DNA from: Deinococci bacterium | GTDB taxonomy: Bacteria > Deinococcota > Deinococci > Deinococcales > Trueperaceae | DNA length: 64,000 bases | Assembly (NCBI GenBank): GCA_030149325.1 | Contig: JASBRS010000023.1 | Coordinates: 1 to 64,000, forward strand | Direction of reading: 5' to 3' | Part shown: positions 46,614 through 57,318 of the stretch, one piece after another | Numbering within the stretch: position 1 is the first letter of the stretch | Layout: each line of letters opens with the position of its first letter | Translations under genes and position numbers: made by a program | The notes under the pieces: model-generated | The model's input: the letters and a program-made list of their open reading frames with translations, nothing else | Databases searched by the model: none | Told to the model about the DNA's origin: nothing

Positions 46614-48020
46614 ATGTTCCGTCGCATCGGGAATTGGATCGAAGACCGCACCGGCATCGGCGAGCTCATCGGGCCCGTCATGTCGCACCTGGTGCCGCGC
46701 GGCTCCGCCTGGCTGTACGTGTTCGGCAGCGCCACGCTGTTCGCGTTCCTGCTCCAGGTGGTCACCGGCATCGCCCTCAGCTTCGTCTACGTGCCCTCCT
46801 CCAGCCAGGCCTACGAGAGCCTGAAGTTCATCACCGAGAACTCGCCCCTCGACCACTTCCTGCGCTCGGTGCACTACTTCGGGGCCACGGCCATGATCGT
46901 CATGGTGGGCCTGCACATGCTGCGCACCTTCCTGTTCGCCTCGTACAAGTACCCGCGCGAGGCGAGCTGGATGAGCGGCACGGTGCTGTTGTTCCTGACG
47001 CTGGCCATGGGCTTCACCGGCCAGATCCTGCGTTGGGACCAGACGGCCATCTGGTCGGTGGTGGTGGGCGCCCAGCAGGCGGGCTACGTCCCCTTCATCG
47101 GACCGGCGCTGGCGCGCTTCATGCTGGCGGGTGAGAGCCTAGGCGGACAGACGCTCAGTCAGTTCTTCGCGCTCCACGTGTTCGTCTTCCCCGTCTTGAT
47201 CACCGCGCTGCTGGCGCCGCACCTGTGGATGGTCATCCGCAACGGCATCTCGGAGCCGCCCAAGCGCGGCAAGCCGGTCGACCCCACGACCTACAAGGAG
47301 GAGTACCACCAGCTCCTGGAGAAGGACGGGGTGCCGTTCTGGCCCGACGCCGCCTGGCGCGACGTGGTCTTCGCGGTGCTGATGATCGTCACCATCGTGG
47401 GTCTGGCGATCACGCTGGGGCCGCCCCACCTGGTCGACGCCCCCAACCCGACGAACCTCGTCACCGAGCCCAAGCCCGACTTCTACCTGCTGTGGTACTT
47501 CAGCGTGCTGGCGCTCATCCCGCACGCCTGGACGCCCTACGTCATCATCGGCGGGCCCGGCATCGTGTTCCTGGTGCTGTTCCTGCTGCCGCTGTTCGCG
47601 CGGTCGGGGGAACGCCACCCGCTGCGGCGCCCCTGGGCGCTCGGCGCCGTCACGGTGGTGATCGTGGGTATCGGAGCGTTCTGGTCGCTGGCCACCTGGG
47701 AGCCGTGGTCGCCTCGCTACGACGCGCCGCCGCTGTCGGCGCAGACCATCGGCAACGTCAGCCCCGAGGCGCAGGCCGGTGCGGTGCTGTTCCACGACAA
47801 GGGCTGCATCGAGTGCCACCGCATCGGCAACGACGGCGGCTTCCGCGGCCCCAACCTCACGTACGTCGGCAACCGGCTCGACGCCCGGGAGTTGACCTGG
47901 CGCATCGCCAACGGCGGCTACAACATGCCGGCCTTCGCCAAGATCCTCTCGGCCAAGGAGATGAACGACCTCGTCGCCTTCCTGGAGACGCGCAAGCCGG
48001 CGCTCAGCGCCACGCACTAG
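46614..48020 (+). CDS. qcrB: Cytochrome b with fused cytochrome c domain
   Basis: Quinol-oxidising cytochrome b, 468 aa. The four haem His are in SVHYFGATAMIVMVGLHML and ALHVFVFPVLITALLAPHL. The Qo-site motif is PDFYLLWY (PEWY in mitochondria, PDWY in Firmicutes). After eight membrane helices the last about 85 residues are a class I cytochrome c (CIECH at 398-402, with NMPAFAK). The domain replaces a separate cytochrome c1. It is 1 bp after the Rieske stop. Two strong hairpins follow. Confidence 0.96.
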   Translation: MFRRIGNWIEDRTGIGELIGPVMSHLVPRGSAWLYVFGSATLFAFLLQVVTGIALSFVYVPSSSQAYESLKFITENSPLDHFLRSVHYFGATAMIVMVGLHMLRTFLFASYKYPREASWMSGTVLLFLTLAMGFTGQILRWDQTAIWSVVVGAQQAGYVPFIGPALARFMLAGESLGGQTLSQFFALHVFVFPVLITALLAPHLWMVIRNGISEPPKRGKPVDPTTYKEEYHQLLEKDGVPFWPDAAWRDVVFAVLMIVTIVGLAITLGPPHLVDAPNPTNLVTEPKPDFYLLWYFSVLALIPHAWTPYVIIGGPGIVFLVLFLLPLFARSGERHPLRRPWALGAVTVVIVGIGAFWSLATWEPWSPRYDAPPLSAQTIGNVSPEAQAGAVLFHDKGCIECHRIGNDGGFRGPNLTYVGNRLDARELTWRIANGGYNMPAFAKILSAKEMNDLVAFLETRKPALSATH

Positions 48021-48024
48021 AACG

Positions 48025-48050
48025 GCGGGTCGGGGCTCGCCCCGACCCGC
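48025..48050. terminator. First hairpin after the cytochrome b gene
   Basis: GCGGGTCGGGG (48025-48035), loop CTCG, CCCCGACCCGC (48040-48050): a perfect 11-bp stem. Confidence 0.75.
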
Positions 48051-48053
48051 GCC

Positions 48054-48099
48054 ACGGAGGAGGAGGGGCGGGTCCGGTTCGGACCCGCCCCTCCTCCGT
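48054..48099. terminator. Second hairpin, between cytochrome b and gyrB
   Basis: A 16-bp inner stem (ending CGGGTCC / GGACCCG) with loop GGTTC (48076-48080) and three further outer pairs across a 3-nt bulge. It sits between convergent genes and probably acts in both directions. Confidence 0.75.
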
Positions 48100-48137
48100 C
48101 GTTCGTCGTGGGTCGCGGCGGTGCCTGCGGGGTGCGC

Positions 48138-50180
<2,043 letters not shown>

Positions 50181-50339
50181 AACACTTTTGCCGTCAGGGA
50201 CGCAACTCGAAGCCAGCAACAGGGGGCTCCAGGGGTGCCCTCACCTGCGCCACACCGGGGGCGGTTAGGGTCTGCCCGGGTGGTCCTCGTGCCCGGCCGC
50301 CGGCGACGCCGGGACGCGACCGACGCCAGGAGGAGTTGC

Positions 50340-50933
50340 ATGAACCGACGGACGTTGCTCTGGGGTCTCATCGCGGTCGTGGCCTTCACGGTCGCGATCC
50401 AGTTCGTACCGGTGCCCGGTCTGGGGAAGGACCCGCCGGTCGTCAGCCGACCGAACTGGGACAGCGCCAGCACCAAGGCCCTGGCCGTCCGCGCCTGCTA
50501 CGACTGCCACAGCAACCAGACCCGTTGGCCCTGGTACAGCCGCATCGCTCCCTTCTCCTGGGTCGTCGCCCATCACGTGGCGGAGGGCCGCGCGGTGCTC
50601 GACTTCTCCGATCCGGCGCGTGCCCGCGTGACCGCGACCCGGGCGGCGCACGCGGTCTCCAGCCAGGCCATGCCGCCCCTGTACTACACCCTGGTCCACC
50701 CGGAAGCGCGGCTCAGCGCCGACCAGCGCCTCACCTTGGCCCAGGGACTGCTCGCCAGCCTGGGCGGGCACACCGGCAGCAAGCTGCTGCCCCCCTCCGT
50801 GCCCAGCCGCACGGCCGCGCCCGACGACCTGGCTCCGCTGCCGGGCGTCGCCTCGACCCTCCCCAGCGACGCGGGGGCGCGCCCCGGCGGTCCGGCGCCG
50901 GCCGGCACCAGCAGCAGCTCCGGCTCCCCCTAG
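50340..50933 (+). CDS. Exported haem-binding domain protein
   Basis: A 197-aa protein with an N-terminal membrane anchor or signal (TLLWGLIAVVAFTVAIQFVP) and a Haem_bd (PF14376-like) domain: CYDCHSNQTRWPWYSRIAP with the CxxCH haem site (about 54-58), WVVAHHVAEGR and MPPLYY. The tail is Pro/Ser/Gly-rich. It is probably an extracytoplasmic monohaem protein. ATG 50340 has AGGAGG 5 nt upstream. It lies just before a two-component system on the same strand; cotranscription is possible. Confidence 0.88.
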   Translation: MNRRTLLWGLIAVVAFTVAIQFVPVPGLGKDPPVVSRPNWDSASTKALAVRACYDCHSNQTRWPWYSRIAPFSWVVAHHVAEGRAVLDFSDPARARVTATRAAHAVSSQAMPPLYYTLVHPEARLSADQRLTLAQGLLASLGGHTGSKLLPPSVPSRTAAPDDLAPLPGVASTLPSDAGARPGGPAPAGTSSSSGSP

Positions 50934-50972
50934 ACCGGGACCCCTGTCCTAGCCCGAAGCCGCGACCCCGGC

Positions 50973-50978
50973 TAGGCT
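50973..50978 (+). promoter_or_regulatory. -10 box of the response-regulator transcript
   Basis: TAGGCT lies 5 nt before ATG 50984 of the 4-codon leader ORF. Confidence 0.45.
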
Positions 50979-50983
50979 AGACC

Positions 50984-50998
50984 ATGGGGCCAACATGA
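50984..50998 (+). CDS. Minimal leaderless ORF (MGPT) coupled to the response regulator
   Basis: ATG GGG CCA ACA TGA; the TGA shares ATGA with the response-regulator start at 50995. There is no Shine-Dalgarno sequence for that start. Confidence 0.35.
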   Translation: MGPT

Positions 50999-51660
50999 AC
51001 GACCGCATCCTCATCGTCGAGGACGAGCCCAAGATCGCCGACGTGCTCGAGCGCTACCTGCGGGCCGCCGGCTTCCAGACCGAGCGGGCGAGCAGCGGCC
51101 GGCGAGCGCTCGAGCTGTGGCGTGCAGCGGACCCCGACGCCATCCTGCTCGACCTGATGATCCCCGACATGGACGGCCTCGAGGTGGCCCGCAAGGTGCG
51201 CGCGAGCTCCGACGTCCCCATCCTGATGGTGACCGCCCGGGCCGAGGAGGTCGACCGCCTGGTCGGGCTCGAGCTGGGCGCCGACGACTACATCGCCAAG
51301 CCCTTCAGCCCCCGCGAGGTGGTGGCGCGGGTGCGCGCCGTGCTGCGCCGCGCCCAGGGCGGGCTGCGCCGCAGCCAGCACTTCACCGTCGGGGGCCTCG
51401 AGGTCGATCTGGACGCCTTCGAGGCGCGCTGCGGTGACGACGTCCTGGTGCTCAGTCCCACCCAGTTGCGGCTCTTGGGGACACTCGCCGAGCAGCCCAA
51501 CCGCGCCTTCCATCGCGCCGAGCTGCTCGACGTGCTCGACGACCCCGCGGCCGACACCCGCACCGTCGACGCCCACGTGAAGAACCTGCGGCAGCGCCTC
51601 GGCGCCTGCGCCACGCAGCTGGAGACGGTGCGCGGCGTGGGCTACCGGCTGAGGGGCTGA
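50995..51660 (+). CDS. OmpR/PhoB-family response regulator
   Basis: DNA-binding response regulator, 221 aa. The receiver domain (1-118) has the acidic pocket EDE (9-11), phosphoacceptor Asp53, Thr in VTARAEE and Lys102. A winged-helix DNA-binding domain follows (about 130-220, with RTVDAHVKNLRQRL and VRGVGYRL). The sensor kinase gene begins 3 nt after its stop. Target genes are unknown; the haem-binding protein gene upstream is a candidate. Confidence 0.94.
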   Translation: MNDRILIVEDEPKIADVLERYLRAAGFQTERASSGRRALELWRAADPDAILLDLMIPDMDGLEVARKVRASSDVPILMVTARAEEVDRLVGLELGADDYIAKPFSPREVVARVRAVLRRAQGGLRRSQHFTVGGLEVDLDAFEARCGDDVLVLSPTQLRLLGTLAEQPNRAFHRAELLDVLDDPAADTRTVDAHVKNLRQRLGACATQLETVRGVGYRLRG

Positions 51661-51663
51661 GGC

Positions 51664-52809
51664 GTGCGCCTGCGCACGCAGCTCCTGCTTGCGGTGACGC
51701 TGGTCGCCCTGGCCGCGGTGTCGGTGACCGCGCTCCTGAGCGTCCAGGTGTCGTCCCAGCGGGTCGGGCGGCTGCTCGACATGCCCGCCGCCGGCGCCCC
51801 CGCCGGAACGACGCGCCCACCGGCGGCCGGCAACGGCGCGATGTCCGGGATGCCGTCGTCGCTGCCGCCGAACGTCGCCGCCCGTCACGCCGCCCTGACC
51901 GAGGACCTGTGGCGCGCCAACCTGCAAGCGGCCGGCATCGCCCTGCTGCTGGCGCTGGTGGTCGGCACCGCGCTGTCGCTGCGGCTCGCCGGGCCGCTGG
52001 ATCGCCTGACCGAGGTGGCCAACCGCTACGCCGCGGGCGAGCGTCGGGCGCGCGCCGACGAGCGCGGACGCGACGAGGTCGCCGACGTGGCACGGGCGTT
52101 CAACCACGTGGCCGACAGCCTGCAGCGCGAGGAGGACGAGCAGCAGCGGCTTCTCGCCGACATCGCCCACGAGTTCAGGACCCCGCTCACGGTCCTCAAG
52201 GGCGAGCTCGAGGCCCTCGAGGACGGGCTGGTGGAGCCCGCGCCCCCGACCTACCGCCGGCTCGGCGAGGAGGTCACGCTCCTCGAACGCCTGGTCCAGG
52301 ACCTGCGACTGCTGACGCAGGCCGAGAGCGGCGACCTCACCCTCCACCTGCGCTCGGTCGAGCTGGCTAGGTTGGTCGAGGACGTGGTGGCGTCGTTCCT
52401 CCCCCACGCCGCGCAGCGGGGGGTGCGCGTGGGGGCGACGGTCGAGCCGGCGCGCGTCCGGGCCGATCCCGATCGCATCCGCCAGGTGCTGGTGAACCTG
52501 CTCGACAACGCCGTGCGCTACGCACCGCCCGACAGCGACGTCGACGTGACCCTGCGCCACGAGGCCGGGCGGGCCCTGCTCGGCGTCCGCGACCGCGGCC
52601 CGGGCATCCCGCAGGACGAACGCGAGCAGGTGTTCCGGCGCTTCTACCGCGTCGATCGGGCGCGCAGCCGGGCCACGGGCGGCTCGGGCCTGGGGCTGGC
52701 CATCGTGCGGAGCCTGGTGGAGCTGCACGGCGGAACCGTCGACGCCGCAGACCATCCCGACGGCGGCGCCGTCCTCACGGTGACGTTGCCGCTCGAGGCC
52801 GCGGCCTAG
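51664..52809 (+). CDS. Sensor histidine kinase, BaeS/EnvZ-like
   Basis: A 381-aa membrane kinase. TM1 is at about 7-29, followed by a short periplasmic loop rich in Pro/Ala/Met (about 35-85), TM2 (about 88-108), HAMP (about 108-155), HisKA with phospho-accepting His169 (IAHEFRTPL), and the HATPase domain with NLLDNAVRYAP, GVRDRGPGIP and GGSGLGLAI. It partners the preceding regulator. Its TAG stop shares the palindrome CTAG with the convergent proA stop. Confidence 0.94.
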   Translation: MRLRTQLLLAVTLVALAAVSVTALLSVQVSSQRVGRLLDMPAAGAPAGTTRPPAAGNGAMSGMPSSLPPNVAARHAALTEDLWRANLQAAGIALLLALVVGTALSLRLAGPLDRLTEVANRYAAGERRARADERGRDEVADVARAFNHVADSLQREEDEQQRLLADIAHEFRTPLTVLKGELEALEDGLVEPAPPTYRRLGEEVTLLERLVQDLRLLTQAESGDLTLHLRSVELARLVEDVVASFLPHAAQRGVRVGATVEPARVRADPDRIRQVLVNLLDNAVRYAPPDSDVDVTLRHEAGRALLGVRDRGPGIPQDEREQVFRRFYRVDRARSRATGGSGLGLAIVRSLVELHGGTVDAADHPDGGAVLTVTLPLEAAA

Positions 52810-54059
52810 CTGCGGATCTGCCCTTCGCCGTCGATCAGGTACTTGTGGGTGACGATCTGCGCCAGGCCCATGGGGCCGCGGGCGTGCATCTTCTGGGTGC
52901 TGATGCCGATCTCGGCGCCGAAGCCGAACTCGAAGCCGTCGGTGAAGCGCGTCGAGGCGTTGACGTAGACGGCGGCGGCGTCGACCTCGCGACGGAAGCG
53001 CTCGGCGGCGCCCAGGTCGCGGGTGACGATCGCCTCGCTGTGCTGCGTGCCGTAGCGGCCGATGTGCTCGAGGGCCTGGTCGAGGCCGTCCACCACCCGG
53101 ACGGCCAGCTTGAGGTCGAGGAACTCGGTAGCCCAGTCCTGCTCGGTGGCCGGCCGCACGCCGTCGACCAGCGCGCGGGTGCGCTCGCACCCCACCAGCT
53201 CCACGCCGGCCGCGGCCAGCCGCGCCAGCGCCTTCGGCAGGAAGGCCTCGGCCACGGAGGCATCGACGAGCAGCGTTTCGGCGGCGTTGCACACGCCCGG
53301 GCGCTGCACCTTGGCGTTGAAGGCGATGGCCTCGGCGGCGCCGAGGTCGGCCTGGGCGTGCACGTAGACGTGGCAGTTCCCGACGCCCGTCTCGATGACC
53401 GGCACGCGGGCGTGCTCCACCACGTGGCGGATGAGCCCGGCACCGCCGCGCGGGATCACCAGGTCGACCGCCCCGTGCGCTGTCAGCAGCTCCGTCACCA
53501 GCGCCCGGTCCGGGGAGTCGATGAGCTGCACCGCGTCCTGCGGCAGGCCTGCCCCGCCCAGCGCACGCCGCATCGTCGCCACCAGGGCACGGTTGCTGTT
53601 CAGGGCGTTCGACGAGCCGCGCAGCACCACCGCGCTGCCCGCCTTGAGCGCCAGCGCGCCGGCATCGACGGTGACGTTGGGCCGCGACTCGTAGATCATG
53701 CCGAGGACCCCGAAGGGCACGCTGACCTTGCGCACCCGCAGGCCGTTGGGAAGGCGCCAGCCGTCGAGCACGCGATCCAGGGGGTCGGGCAGCGCCGCCA
53801 CCTGCCGACAGGCGGCCGCCATGGCGGCGATCCGCCCGGCATCGAGCGTCAACCGGTCGACCCGCGAGTCCGGCGTCCCTCGCGCGCGCTCGGCCGCGAC
53901 GTCGCGGGCGTTGGCTGCCAGCAGGGCCTCGCCGTCCGCCTCCAGGGCTTCGGCGATGGCCCGCAGGGCCGCGTCCCGGTCGGCGTCGGGCAGCGCTCGG
54001 CTCGCCTGGCGCGCGCGTGCCAGGAGGTCGGCGAGGGAGGACGTGGGGGTCGCGGGCAT
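52806..54059 (-). CDS. proA: Glutamate-5-semialdehyde dehydrogenase
   Basis: Gamma-glutamyl phosphate reductase, 417 aa, second step of proline synthesis. It has an aldehyde-dehydrogenase-type fold with FGVLGMIYESRPNVTVDAGALALK, the NAD-binding RGSSNALNSN, catalytic Cys in KVQRPGVCNAAETLL and FGAEIGISTQKMHARGPMGL. The ATG at 54059 is 5 nt after TATACT, so it is leaderless. proB is not in the window. Confidence 0.97.
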   Translation of the reverse strand: MPATPTSSLADLLARARQASRALPDADRDAALRAIAEALEADGEALLAANARDVAAERARGTPDSRVDRLTLDAGRIAAMAAACRQVAALPDPLDRVLDGWRLPNGLRVRKVSVPFGVLGMIYESRPNVTVDAGALALKAGSAVVLRGSSNALNSNRALVATMRRALGGAGLPQDAVQLIDSPDRALVTELLTAHGAVDLVIPRGGAGLIRHVVEHARVPVIETGVGNCHVYVHAQADLGAAEAIAFNAKVQRPGVCNAAETLLVDASVAEAFLPKALARLAAAGVELVGCERTRALVDGVRPATEQDWATEFLDLKLAVRVVDGLDQALEHIGRYGTQHSEAIVTRDLGAAERFRREVDAAAVYVNASTRFTDGFEFGFGAEIGISTQKMHARGPMGLAQIVTHKYLIDGEGQIRS

Positions 54060-54064
54060 AGGGG

Positions 54065-54070
54065 AGTATA
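54065..54070 (-). promoter_or_regulatory. -10 box of proA (leaderless type)
   Basis: TATACT on the minus strand lies 5 nt before ATG 54059. Confidence 0.6.
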
Positions 54071-54208
54071 GCTCGGCCCCTTCGGGGCGCCGCGCGTGGG
54101 TCGACGGTCGCGGCGCCGGCGTTCCGACCACGCTCGCCCTTCGCGTGCGACCACCGAACGACGCGGCGTGCCGCCGCCGCCCGCTACACTGCGTCCTGGA
54201 GGAGACCG

Positions 54209-54919
54209 ATGACGGAACCCGCCCCACACGCAGCCTCACGCGTCGCGCTGATCACCGGTGCCGCCGGCGGGCTCGGTGGCGCCGTCGCCGCTCGCTTCGC
54301 CGACGCGGGCTGGCGGACGGCCCTGCAGGGCCGCACCGGCCACCTCCCCCGCCTCGCCTCGGACTTCCCGAACGCGCTCGTCGTGGCCGCCGACCTGCTC
54401 GACCCGGAGGCCACGGCGGACGCCGTCGCCCAGGTGCTGGAGCGCTGGGGCCGACTCGACGCGCTGGTCCACCTGGTCGGCGGGTTCGCCATGGGATCGG
54501 CCCTCGACCTCACGGCCGAAGGCCTCGAGGACCAGCTCGACGTCAACCTGCGTACCGCCGTGAACGCCGTCCAGGCGGTGCTGCCAGCCATGCTGGAGCG
54601 CGGCTCGGGGAGCGTCATCACCGTGGCCTCGCGGGCGGCGGTGCACGGCGGCGCTCGGATGCCGGCCTACGCCGCCTCCAAGGCGGCGCTGGTGGCCTAC
54701 GCCCGCAGCCTCCGGGCCGAGGTCGAACCGAGCGGTGTCGCCGTGAGCGTGCTGGTACCGATGGGCACCATCGACACCGCCGCCAACCGCTCGGCCATGC
54801 CCGACGCCGATCCGGCGCGCTGGCTCGACGCCGCCGAGCTCGCCGACGCCGCTGTATTCCTCGCCGGACGCGGGCCCCGCGGACGGGTGCCGTACCTCGA
54901 GGTCCATCCCTCGCTGTAG
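54209..54919 (+). CDS. Short-chain dehydrogenase/reductase
   Basis: Classical SDR, 236 aa. The Rossmann motif is TGAAGGLGGAVA (16-27), the Asp/acidic region AADLLDPEA, and the active site Ser with YAASK (Tyr and Lys near 153-157). The cofactor preference is not clear. A TACACT box and a GGAGGAG Shine-Dalgarno sequence precede ATG 54209. The substrate is unknown. It ends 4 nt from the convergent amidohydrolase gene. Confidence 0.92.
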   Translation: MTEPAPHAASRVALITGAAGGLGGAVAARFADAGWRTALQGRTGHLPRLASDFPNALVVAADLLDPEATADAVAQVLERWGRLDALVHLVGGFAMGSALDLTAEGLEDQLDVNLRTAVNAVQAVLPAMLERGSGSVITVASRAAVHGGARMPAYAASKAALVAYARSLRAEVEPSGVAVSVLVPMGTIDTAANRSAMPDADPARWLDAAELADAAVFLAGRGPRGRVPYLEVHPSL

Positions 54920-54923
54920 GGCC

Positions 54924-56507
54924 CTAGGCCGGTGCCAGCGCCTCCGCCCCGAAGGTAGGACGGCCCGCCAGCACGGTCGCGACCACCGCGAGCTCGTCGC
55001 CGACGCGCTCCGGATCGCCCGACAGCACCGTGAGGTCGGCGTCGTAGCCAGGGGCGAGCATGCCGGAGCGGTGCTCGCGGCCGATGGCGTGGGCCGCCCC
55101 CAGCGTCTGCGCCTCGAGCGCCTCGTCCCAGCTCAGGGCCTGGTCCTCACCGACCGTGCGCCCCTCCGCGTCGCGGCGCGTGGTCGCCGCGCGCAGGGCC
55201 GCCAGCACATCCGGCTCCGCCACCGGCGTGTCGGACCCCAGCGCCAACGTGGCGCCGCCGGCCAGCAGCGAACGGAAGGGGTAGGCGCGCTCGACGCGGT
55301 CACCGAGCAGGCGCCGGATGCTCGGCCCGTCGAAGGTCATGTGCAGCGGCTGGACCGAGGCCACCACGCCGATCCGACCGAAGCGAGCCACGTCGTCGGG
55401 GTGGAGGTGCTGCGCGTGCTCGATGCGCGGCCGCAGGCCCGCCCCTCGCCACGCCGGCGCCGTCGCCTCGAGAGCGTCGAGGACGGCACGGTTGGCGGCG
55501 TCGCCGATGGCGTGCACGACGGGGGTGAGGCCCGCCTCGATGGCCAGCGGCAGCCGCGCCGCCAGCACCTCGGGACCGTCGACCGCCACACCGGTGCCGC
55601 CCTCCTCCAGGTAGGGCTCGAGCATCCAGGCGGTACGGCTGCCGAGCGCCCCGTCGGCGAAGAACTTGGCTCCGCCGATGGCGAAGCGGGCGCCGCCCTG
55701 GCCCGTCGCCAGCCCCAGCGCGGCGGCGTGCTCGACGTCCTGATGGCGGATGCAGGCCCACACGCGCAGGGGGTAGGCGGGGTCGGACGCAGCGTCGGCC
55801 ATGGCGCGCCAGTGCGGCGCGGGGTCGAGCGCCATGTGATGGACGGTGGTGATGCCCCGCGCCGCGAGGTCGGCGCCGGCCCGCGCCAGGGCGTCCCGGA
55901 GCTCGCCTGGCCCCAACGCGGGCAGCCGCCCCAGCAGCAGCTCGGTGGCGCGCTCGAACAGCAACCCGGTGGGCTCGCCGTCGGCGTCGCGAGCAACGAT
56001 GCCCTCGGGTGGATCGGGCGTGTCGCGCGTCACCCCGGCCGCCCGCAGGGCACTCGGGCTCCCCCACACGCTGTGGTGGTCCTGGCTGCGCAGCACCGTC
56101 GGGTGGCCGCCGGACGCGCGTTCGAGCGCGGCGGCCTCGTCGGGACCGATGCCGCGCAGCCCCCAGCGCTCCAGGGCGAAGCCGCTGGCCTGCAACCAGG
56201 CGCCGCGCGGCAGCTGGGCGGCGCGCTCGGCCACACGCTCGAGCGCCTCGCGCAGGCTGGGCGTGCGCCGTAGGTCGAGCTGCCCCAGCTCCAGGCCGTG
56301 TGCGGGCAGGTGCACGTGGGCGTCGTGGAACCCGGGGAGGAGCACGCGGTCGCCCAGCTCGACGACCTCGGTGCGGCCGTCGGCCAGGACGCGCGCCTCG
56401 TCGCCCAGGGCCACCACACGGCCACCGGACACCGCCAGCGCATGGGATCGAGGATGGCGGGCGTCCATGGTCCGGATCTCGCCCAGGAACAGCAGCTCGG
56501 CCGTCAC
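54924..56507 (-). CDS. YtcJ-type amidohydrolase
   Basis: Metal-dependent amidohydrolase of the YtcJ/NfdA (amidohydrolase_3) family, 527 aa, probably cytosolic. Metal ligands appear in LLPGFHDAHVHLP (57-69), a His in RIEHAQH, and Asp in ALGSDTPVAEPD; GGAKFFADGALGSRTA is a family signature. The substrate is unknown. GTG 56507 lies 7 nt after the enoyl-CoA hydratase stop, so they are cotranscribed. Confidence 0.92.
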   Translation of the reverse strand: MTAELLFLGEIRTMDARHPRSHALAVSGGRVVALGDEARVLADGRTEVVELGDRVLLPGFHDAHVHLPAHGLELGQLDLRRTPSLREALERVAERAAQLPRGAWLQASGFALERWGLRGIGPDEAAALERASGGHPTVLRSQDHHSVWGSPSALRAAGVTRDTPDPPEGIVARDADGEPTGLLFERATELLLGRLPALGPGELRDALARAGADLAARGITTVHHMALDPAPHWRAMADAASDPAYPLRVWACIRHQDVEHAAALGLATGQGGARFAIGGAKFFADGALGSRTAWMLEPYLEEGGTGVAVDGPEVLAARLPLAIEAGLTPVVHAIGDAANRAVLDALEATAPAWRGAGLRPRIEHAQHLHPDDVARFGRIGVVASVQPLHMTFDGPSIRRLLGDRVERAYPFRSLLAGGATLALGSDTPVAEPDVLAALRAATTRRDAEGRTVGEDQALSWDEALEAQTLGAAHAIGREHRSGMLAPGYDADLTVLSGDPERVGDELAVVATVLAGRPTFGAEALAPA

Positions 56508-56514
56508 GCCGCCC

Positions 56515-57291
56515 TCACCGTCCCCGGAAGCGCGGGGGGCGCTTCTCGCGGAAGGCGGCGATGCCCTCGCGCACGTCGGCGCTCGAGGCCGCGCGGCCCT
56601 GCATCTCGGCCTCGAGTGCCAGTTGCGCCTCGAGATCGTTGGCGAGCGACGCCCGCAGCTCGCGCTTGGCGAGCGCGTAGGCGTAGGTGGGCCCGTCGGC
56701 CAGCGAGCGCACGTAGGCCCAGGCGGCGTCGGCGAAGCCCTCGGCGTCGAGCAGCCGCTCGGCCAGACCCAGGTCCAGCGCCTCCTCGGCCGGCACGCGC
56801 CGGCCGCCGTAGACCAGCTCGAAGGCCCGCCCGAGGCCCACCAGGCGCGGCAGGGTGTGGCTGCAGGAGGCGTCCATCACCAGGCCGATGCCGGTGAAGC
56901 CGACGGCGAAGCTGGCGGCGCTCGACACCAGCCGCAGGTCGCAGGCCAGCGCCAGGCTCATGCCTGCCCCTGCCGCCACCCCGTTGACGCCGGCCACCAC
57001 CGGTTTCGGCAGCCCGGAGAGCTGCCGCACGATGGGGTGGTAGCGCTCCTCCAACAGCCCCTGGATGTCGGCGTCGACGGGCGTGCGGGCGAGATCGGCG
57101 CCGGCACAGAAGCCGCGCCCGGCGCCCGTCAGCAGCACCGCGCGCACCTCGGGCTCGGCGGCCGGCCCCTCCAGCGCCTGCCGCAGCTCGTCGAGCAGCT
57201 CCGGCGAGAGCGCGTTGAGCACCTCGGGTCGATCGAGGGTGATGCGCAGCGCGCCCCCCTCGCGGTCGAGTCGCACGTGTTCGAAGCTCAC
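56515..57291 (-). CDS. Enoyl-CoA hydratase/isomerase, PaaG-like
   Basis: Crotonase-fold enzyme, 258 aa. Oxyanion-hole segments are GRGFCAGADL and GVNGVAAGAGMSLAL. TGIGLVMDASCSHTLPRLVG resembles PaaG-type isomerases, where an Asp acts in this region, rather than classical hydratases with two Glu. The substrate is not known. I prefer GTG 57291 because AGGAGG lies about 6 nt before it; ORF start at GTG 57318 is the alternative. Downstream of the RNHCP gene and upstream of the amidohydrolase gene. Confidence 0.9.
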   Translation of the reverse strand: MSFEHVRLDREGGALRITLDRPEVLNALSPELLDELRQALEGPAAEPEVRAVLLTGAGRGFCAGADLARTPVDADIQGLLEERYHPIVRQLSGLPKPVVAGVNGVAAGAGMSLALACDLRLVSSAASFAVGFTGIGLVMDASCSHTLPRLVGLGRAFELVYGGRRVPAEEALDLGLAERLLDAEGFADAAWAYVRSLADGPTYAYALAKRELRASLANDLEAQLALEAEMQGRAASSADVREGIAAFREKRPPRFRGR

Positions 57292-57318
57292 CAGGTTCCT
57301 CCTCGCCCCTGCCGGCAC

